Source of the DNA: Spirometra erinaceieuropaei
Lineage: Eukaryota; Platyhelminthes; Cestoda; Diphyllobothriidea; Diphyllobothriidae
Assembly: GCA_902702965.1 (NCBI GenBank)
Contig: CACRXP010001127.1
Span: forward strand, 87,277 to 151,276
Length of the DNA: 64,000 nt
Reading direction: 5' to 3'
Part shown: piece after piece, positions 50,301 through 59,300 of the stretch
How the letters are laid out: each line of letters opens with the position of its first letter
Position numbering within the stretch: the first letter of the stretch is position 1
Position numbers and translations under genes: made by a program
Notes under the pieces: generated by a model
What the model was told of the DNA's origin: nothing
Databases searched by the model: none
The model's input: the letters and a program-made list of their open reading frames with translations, nothing else

Positions 50301-53300
50301 CGTACAACACGGATGACGAATTCGCGGCAGGTACCGACTTGGACGCGGACTGACAAGCCACCATCGCAACGGTGATTCCGAGAGCTGTTAATTAGAGTAC
50401 GCATATGGTTCCACGACAGCCACGTTCTATAAATACTGCGCTCCTTGTGCCGCCATTACCCTTATCTGCGACTGTCCCTGATGATGGGTTCGATTGAGCA
50501 TCCGAAACGTCAGACCAATAAATGTCTTGTTTTAGTAATCGCATCTTCCCCTTCTCACTTGATATGTCAGCTACCGCGCCTTTTCCCCCCACCTGTCAAC
50601 CAAACGCCTCGGGCAATAAATGGGACCGGGAATTGGGAAGGGAGCGTGTTGTCCACGGCTCAGCACATTTTCCTCATTATAAATTATCTGAGGTGTTTGA
50701 AGTTCCCACGGTGCGCTAAGAGCCGTGGCTTGGAAACTTGCCAACTGACGGGATTGCTTGAACCTCACAATGTGCCCAGTGTTGTGTGTTTGACTGGAGC
50801 GGCGGACTGGTGGTCTAAAAGTCAGGCTGCAATGGCTCCTTCTTAATGTGGCTTCTATGGCACTACCACTCCGTTGGATGTAAGGCAGGTGTGACGGCAC
50901 GCCTGCCAACCTTTTTTGGATAAAATCCTGGTCATTTGCTCTGTGACCAGGGGTGTGGAGTGGAGCGTCAAGGTGCGAGCTCAATCGTGCCATCCACCTG
51001 CCCCCCCGTCTCCGATCTCCTTGACTCTGTCTTGACACCGCGTCTAAGTGTGGGATGGAGGAGAGTGTGAGATAGATGCAACGCAAGTCTAAAGAAACTT
51101 ACTCGCAATCCACCGTGCCTGCTTCAGTTTGTTGTGGAGCACACCGTAGACATTGTCGGTACGGGCGACTGAACAATTGTACTAGGTGGCAGAGATAATA
51201 AGAGACAGTAATTTTGAGGCAGTGAGGTTGAACCGTGCGGCGGAAATGCAGAAGGGTGCGAATAGGTGCATACAGTCGACAGATGTTTGGGCACTTTAAA
51301 GTAGGTCTTGCACCACGGTCTCTGGCATACACGAGACCCACTGACCTAGGATAGTTTGGTGAGGCCTTGTAGATCAAAGGGAGCACTTCGTCGGGATTCA
51401 CCTGATGCCCGCAATGAGCAATGGCGCTACTTACGCCCTCAATCTCAACTTTTCTTACCCCTGTCAGGAGGTCTTCTTGTATTACGTTGGACAGGTGTCT
51501 ACGCGTGCGAACGAAATAAAACGTGTTCTATAATAGCAGGGGATTAAACACACATGAAGATGGTTTGCCCCGTGACTTCTACGTGGGTTAGTCGAGAGAA
51601 ACGCTTGAGCTCTTGTTGCTGGAAAGATGCATGAAACAGTCTAGTCGAGGGATCGTCCCAGGAATTCACTCGACGTGCTTTTTGGACAGAAACATTTAGT
51701 GAAAGAGTTTCCAGCCGTTCGTTTGATGAGCTTTGCTGGGCTTCTGATAAAACTATCTCCTATCAGGCAATCAGGACACTCGTTCACGAGAAGCAGATCC
51801 TGGATCATAAGTTTATAGGATCTTACAAACAGATGAATTTGATGAAGATATTTCAGGAATACTCTGCTCGTTCATGAAATTGCATCCCCCCATAACCGAT
51901 GAATTTTCCTGAACTGAAAGAAGCAACTGAATTAACATGACCCTAGTAACAGAGGAACTGTTTTTGAATGTGCTGGTTTTTAGCACTGAGCGTTATCAAC
52001 TATGTCTAAACCAGAAAAAACTGCAGATTTTAGACAGAACTTCACAACATGACAAATCAATGGCTGTGGGTGCTATTTAGTATTTAACCTGAAAGGGACT
52101 TTACGGAACGCTGGTTTTATGCCTATCAAAATTTGGTATGCACTTTTGTTAAACTCTGTATAAAACTGACATTGAAGAAAATAGTGTGGCCTCCGGTTTA
52201 TACGTTTTTGTTTTGTCACAAGCACGTTGGCTGACTGTTTTCCGAGAGGCCTTTTCTGATATTTTCTGTACCTCGAACACCTGGTTTGCATTTTAGAAGA
52301 AAGATCTTATGTACTTGACCTATATTTATTGCGCTGGGGGCATGACGGCTTCCCCTGAGAAGTGTATACGGAAGTTTAAAAAGCAAAAGTCAGGTTCTTA
52401 AACTACGCGTTACCTGTAAATGTTGAATTGATAAGCTTTTGCTATCAGAACTACATAAGCGTCTGTCCATTTCCTTCGAAGCCTCCCATTTGGTTAACTG
52501 AAAGAGAGGTGAACAACTCTTATCTAAAGAAGCATCATATATAAATTACGTTTTTGATGATTACTTGAAGTACTGATCTGCTGACCATTTCACCGTTGTC
52601 GCCAACGATATCCACAGTGTGTTCGCAGCACCGTAAGAACAGGGACGGCGAGCTGTGCCTGAATCAATTTTTGGTGGCGGTGGTGGACTTGCCCTGTATC
52701 TACCACACTCTCCTCTTCCCCGTTTGGATCGGGTGTCAAAACAGAGTCAGGAAAACCGGGGGCGAGAGACGGCCCAGGTGTTTGGCACGGTAAAACCCAC
52801 GCCAAGACGTACCACCACACCCCCCAATCCAAAACGGATAGTGACTAGGATTTTATTCAACACGAAAATTACGTGGACGGTACAGCTGCAAGTTGGCGAG
52901 TCCTGCGCCTGCAAGTAGACTTGCTGCCGTTTCACAATACGACAAGTAGTTGCTGTGTAACTCCCTAGGAAAATAGTAGTTAAATATGTCCCTAGCGCTA
53001 ATTATGACCATGGTTGTCGTGGGTAATCCTAGTCTTTAATCCGTAGGAATTTGAAGAAAACTCTAACGCAACCGTAGACCTGACATGCCTAAGCCAAACC
53101 CTAAAACTCTACCCCAACATCCTAACCCTACTTTTAAACCCAAACACTGGCCTCAACCGCAAATCCAGACTGTAACCTCGGCCCTAGGAATAACCCAACT
53201 CCTAGTACTAACCCTAACGCCAACCGTATCTTTAACCCTAGCCACGAGTCCAATCCGAGCAACTCCAATGCCAGTAAAAATCAGAAACCGCGAGTCGCAT

Positions 53301-56300
53301 GACTAGGTTTCCGACGTTTTGTTAGCAAACCGTTCTGATCCGCAGAACAGCATTAGAAACGAAGACAGTGCTGACAGGAAGGGCGCATGATACAAGTAGG
53401 ATGTTATTATCGACAAAGACAAGGGAGACTAAAATGGCCATTTCTGGCTCATTAGCCGTCGTCAGCCGGCCATACCTTCGTCTGAGGTGAGCAAACCCTG
53501 AGGTTTGATCCACCGACCCATTGGTTAAAAGTTCAACGCTCCTAACCCCTATGCCACAGGCCTCTTTTCCTGTCGATTGCGAACTGACATTCACAATGGT
53601 AGAAGGGCATTCATTCGTCCCGTTGGGCCTTGGAACGACATCACACCTATCTAGGTAAGATTAGAAGATGAATTTTGAAAAGCCACCCAGAGGATTTAGT
53701 ACCCTTACCTCAGCCGCAACCTTGGCCTTTGTTATGAGTGCGCTTTCCCGGTAACGCCTGCATACTCCAGCCTAGCCCTGTGTTGGTTTGGCGTATCTAC
53801 CGAGCATAAGATAATTAATTCAGTAAGTGACCGATCTCAAGAACTGTTGGCTGAAATTGTGAAATGCGTTTTCGATTAGTAAGGATTACTTAGGGACGGA
53901 TGTAATGCTGAATACCTTACGACATAATCCTATAATATTTCGGACTCGGCAGGATGTCAGCTTTGAATACCTAAAATACCTACTCATACTCCTTCTTCGA
54001 GTATAATATATAAAGATGACGTGATTGTGTAACAAATGGCTAAAAGAAAGCATATTTTTGTTTGGGACTTCTATTAAATATATTTTAATTTGCAAAACCA
54101 TCGAAATCAATGGGAAAATGCATGCTACTTAAGTTGTCATTTTTTTCCGAGTTCGGTTTTTGCAAGGCAATGAAAAGCGATGTATTAATAGCTAACATCC
54201 TGCTAAGTTCGAAATAGTATATAATTATATCACAAGCTAATCAGCATTACATCTGCTGCTAAGTAATCCTTACCAATCGAAGACGCATTTCAGAGTTTCA
54301 GCTAACATTTTATGAGATTGGTCACCCATTGTATTTGCACTGCCAGATAACAGCAAGTTTTAATACGCTTACCATAATGCTTCCAGTGGGACCATTCATC
54401 TTGATGAATTTGCAACCACACAAACTCAACGATAAATACGACCTCTTTTTCCCTCTTGAACCTGTCTGCCCCATGCGCGGATTTGCGGACTTTGAAATTC
54501 TTGACCGGTACACTAAACCAGACTTGAGTATCTGAAACGAATTACCTAATCCCTTCTTTTTATCAAAAAACTTACATAAGGGGGATCGCATAATATCGTA
54601 TGAGATGTGAGGAAATTCATGTCCTCCTATTTTAGGGTTTTTGCCTTGATAGACGGTAGCCGTTATTCCATCCACCGTTGGAATATTAATTTCCCTACGT
54701 AGATTAGGAGTAGAAACCCTTTTCTGCCTAAATAGAGATTTCCATAGACTACCCATTTCACATTCACCGGCGGTCGTCCAATCTGATAAAAAACGAACCA
54801 ATACGCTATATTGTCTTCGTTAAGAGTGGGTTCGCTCAGTGTTATCCGCCCGAGACCTTCTTTTACTTTGAGATAAGCCGACAACCGACAAAGTAGAAAG
54901 CGGAAACAGTCCAGTCAGCCCCCACCTGGCCTGATAAGAGAAAGGCAACGCGGATTTCGTAGGCTGATTTACGAACAAAAAACAGAATGGAGTAAATTTA
55001 GGACGTAGGCCGTAAGTGAGGCGTGACATTGGCATCGGTTCTGCCGCCAGGAACGGTAGGCAGGGCTATTCGCGGAAACAAACCATCGGTAAAGTACCGC
55101 GAGACTTTCGTTCCGCGGAAAAAATATCGTTAAACTCATCGTCGCCTAATCACCCCTAAAGACAAGTTCCGAAGATGCGATTCCTTCTAGCTGCCGTACT
55201 TAGGATGTACAGACTGATTTTCTTAGATAAACGCAATGCACACCTAGACACGGATCAAAGTTCCAGGTTTAGGAAGATTACTTCAAGAGGATAAAGGACC
55301 ATCAAGGTCGACTGTTATACTATAGGGTTCGGTTGAAAGGTAAATAGATGTACTCGTGAAATGACATGAGTTAACACCAGAAAATCCCTATAACGCGAAA
55401 TTCGCCAAACCTACGTCCCCCAAAACCCTACGGCAGTAAAAAAGACTGTTCTTAAAAAACAAAGCTGGGGTTGCAAATTACTATTTACTTACGCAAACAA
55501 TTAATTGTTCCTGATAAACGACGATTTCAGAAAATGACCATATTGCATGTCGCTTAAATCGGGCTAACTTTAAGAGCACAAAATGAAGATGGACGCATGA
55601 AATCGTAAACATAATGAAAAAATAATAACAAATGCAAACAATCGGCACTTTGTTGATTGTCAATTCGCATTAATCACGGCTGTTAGACTTTAAGGCATGG
55701 AGATAGTTAAGTTGTTTACAGTGGCGTTTTCAATGTTTCCAGCCTAAAATCAGGTTTTTCATGCATGGACAGTTACTTATTCGCCTGATGCTAATGTCTT
55801 TTAATATGAGCAAAAAGATTTTCGATAGGATTAAGATTTTGGACTGTTGGCAGGGATGAAAATCGACTGGAGTCCACAGGCAGAAAGGCTGGCTGTTGTC
55901 TAACAAGTCAGATTACGGTTAAGAGCGTTGCAAGATTCATACTTCTCTAGAACGATGAACAGGTGCATTGTCGAGTAAAATCGCGATATTCAGTCGGCAT
56001 CGGTGGATATTGTTGTAACCGAAGGAATCCCTTATAACGTTGACGAACGCCTTGCTGTTGATGGTGTCCGTAGTCGATCTCCAGGCTGGCCGGCTCTCCA
56101 AATTTAATCGCCGTCCAAACCACTAACCGTCGACAATTCTTGAATTTTGCCGTCGGCGCAGTGTGTTCTTTTGGAAAGTTTTTCTTCGCGTGTGACCATC
56201 TGCGTTGAGTTCATTGGCTTCTCAGAAATTAAGACCTGATCAATAAAGTAAATGCTCTACTAGAATGATAGCCGGTAACCAATATATTTCTTAGCAAATA

Positions 56301-59300
56301 TAAAACGTTCTCTTTTACGTTTTCTACTTGAAAACGGTTTGATCATGGCATTTTGTTGATGAAATTTAAGTTCCCACATCCGTTTCTCAATCATGTACAG
56401 AGAGAACGTTGGCAAATGATCCCTGTTAATGGTCTTAATGGGCATATGATGATACGTCTATAGTATAGGACAAATAAAATCGTCGTCTCGCTTACAAGCA
56501 AACCGGTTTTGTCCACCCTGCTTATTTCTGGGTACGGTTCTATCATAACGTATTCACCGCAGAGAAACCTCACTAGTGTTAAAACACTTGTTAACGACTT
56601 ACTTGAAATCCTTTCGCGGCTAATTTCCGTATCCTTTCATATTCGACTGCCGAAAGACATTGTCTGTTCATCTTTATCGCATGGCGTACACAGAAAAATG
56701 GCAGTATATCACGCGCATACAATATATATAACGTTAGGGGACGCTCACCGATCGTTCATACGGAACTCATTCGTTCCGTTGTGCCTTACGGTCTCTAGTT
56801 CGAGCCCAACCAGAAGCCGCACAGCGGCACATGATATAGGCAGTATGTTATTACGACAAATCAAGAACTAACGCCCAGTTATATTTTTTGTCGTTGTCCT
56901 GTCGGTTTTCGATCGGGAATATACAATGGCAGGGGGCGCTCACTGATCGTTCATACGGAACTCACTCGTTCCGTTGTTCATTAAACTCTCTCTCAAGCCC
57001 AACCTGCAGCCGCACAGAGGCGCATGATATATAGGCAGAATAACATTACCGACAAAGACAGGGGAAACTGGAATGTCCATTTCTGGCTTATAAGCCGTCG
57101 TCAGCCAGCCATACCGAACCCCAAAGTGTGGAGCACCCGAGGCTCCATCAAAACCGACAGGGCAACGGGCTCGTTGCCCAGTGGTTAGAGGCGTAGACTT
57201 CTAACTAACAGGTCGCGAGTTCGAGCCTCGGTTGTTTCACACTTCGGGGTTGGGTATGGCTGGCTGACGACGACTAATAAGCCAGAAATAGCCATTCCGG
57301 TCTCCTTTGTCTCTGTCGGTAATTACATACTGACTATATATACATATATAACATGGTCCATGAATTCGCTCTTTCTTCTTCTTCGTCTTCTTCGGAAGAT
57401 GATGAACGCGATGCAATGTCTGGACCTCGAATCTTTACGCATATCAATATCTGTTTACGTATATTGGTCCTCGGTGTGACAGAATAAACTACTGTGGAAA
57501 AATATTATTACTAAATTTTATGGAACGAAACGCTAAATATTTCTAAAAAGAATTTTATTAGTCCATTTTGGCTTTTTTTCTAAAAACAATGAAAATTATC
57601 AAGCTGGCCCTCACCTGGTTTTCTTCGGAGTAAAATCGAGTTTTCCGCTTCTAGAAACGATTTATTTCGTACTTTTCCGGTTAACATTAATCTTTGTTTA
57701 CAGTTCAATGCACATAAAGATAAAATTTTGTTCGGCGAATTTCCACAGCGTAAACGATTATCTGGATATCAAGAAAGGTCAGATTTACTCCACATCTGGC
57801 CTCTTCTCCTTCAATAGCACGGACTCCAAATGCACTTTACTTCAGTAATTGACTTTCTATGTCCCAACGCACTTTAATTTACACAAATAAGGACACCAAA
57901 TGCATGATATGCTCCTCGGCCAAATTTCGGCCATCACATTTCATGAGTTGAGCCGCCTACTGTATTGTCGGTATTAATTAGCTTCAAGTCCCAGAAAGGG
58001 AAGCTATTGAAACCAGTCGGGAAAAAAATTTGTGGATGGTGTCCGCTCTGCTGGCTCAGAAACCTGTGACCAAACACGCCGAACTCGTAACCATTAATTT
58101 AAAAAGTAGTATCAGAGAAATCCGACTTCTCTTTTCCAAAGAAAGCTAAAGCGACAATAGGTCCGGCGCTAAAGCCTGTTTCGGCAGAGACCGGTACGAA
58201 ATTACGCTGCCTGGCCGATTCGCAAGGCTGAAGAGATCCAAGGATATGCTGAACACAGTGCATCTGTGAACCTCTTTGTTGACATTCAGTTACTTCATGT
58301 CCCGACCGTCCAAATCAAAAGTCGCAACCAGAATCCTAGACTGACCGCAGATGCTTGATCGCAGCGCCGAACACATCAGGGTCATCTGCAGTCACCAGGC
58401 GGTAAAACCTGGGTAGCCTCAAATAGTCGTATGTGGAGATGTCAATGGCTAGACTGAACTCTGCGATCTCGCTCTCTCTGCAAGAGACGGTCAGGGTAGT
58501 GCAACAGACATCCACCTGAATTATTAGGTGTTCTGCTAGGTTTTAAATAACTTATTTTGACCCAACGGTGAAGGACTCGGCGCCTCGGTGGATTTCGAGC
58601 CAGCAGGAAAAAGACTTTAATTCAGCAAACACTAGCCACCTGAGCTACGAAGCCCCACCGGCGAGATAAGTTTGATCACATTTTGGTCAAGTTGCTCCTC
58701 AAACTTTTTGCAACGAATGGGATCCACCAAATCGGGCACAGAAAGCTGGCTTCCAAAGCAGGATTGCCTGGGTGACCCATCTAGAAAGCCCCATATGACT
58801 ACTGTGCAGACGTGAGTAATAGGCGTTTACGTAGGTGTTGAATAATTCAGTTTGACGTGACTGCTTCCCTGGGTTCGAGTCCTACCGAGGCGCCGTTTTT
58901 TTCACAGTTTTCAAAGTCTGCCAAAAAATTTATTAATTGTTTGAGCCTTGCAGTCATCTGGTGGATTCTAAGTGGATTACTTAGAAAATCCTGATTGGAC
59001 AGTCAGATTTCTGTATCATATTTCGTGAATTTGGACGTTGCAGTAGGCTGAGTGGGTAATGTGACCAAGAAGGGATAAGACTCTCGTCTCCCGGTAGGGC
59101 CTCTTAGCTCAAGTGACTACAGCTTTGGCTGTACTGAAGCCTTCCCCTTGCTGTCGGAGATTCAAATTCCACCGAGGCGGGGAGTTTTTCGCATCCGGGT
59201 CAAGACGGATCAATATGACTGTCGCAGGCGATTAATTAATTCTAGCAGAAGTCTGATTCCCCCACAAAATCTGCTGTGTCGGATTTCACAGCCGCGTAGA

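Larger units (their letters stand above)
49513..50557 (-). mobile_element. Penelope-like element PLE-3 with inverted terminal repeats
   Basis: The coding strand is reverse. From 50364 down it reads MNVSEAVSRRHISLGVRVAR, then PEATIRRQVLRPKGPLPQQV and SGVVYRI, then after a frame break MRRGDANSQVAAHSMGPGHI, FKFQEAEILARGDN and SINKRNDLPLSYSLLRYSL. Its 3' repeat (49513-49700) is present again, inverted, at about 50370-50557: both contain GTACGCATATGG, TATAAATA, a hammerhead motif and an ATCGCATCTTC end. The central reverse transcriptase is missing. Inverted terminal pieces are a known oddity of Penelope insertions. No clear target duplication was found. Confidence 0.85.

Noticed and set aside
54322..54801. 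159-codon open frame on the reverse strand
   Set aside because: No motif I recognise, it overlaps the end of MITE-7, and its composition resembles intron sequence. Kept only as an unassigned frame.
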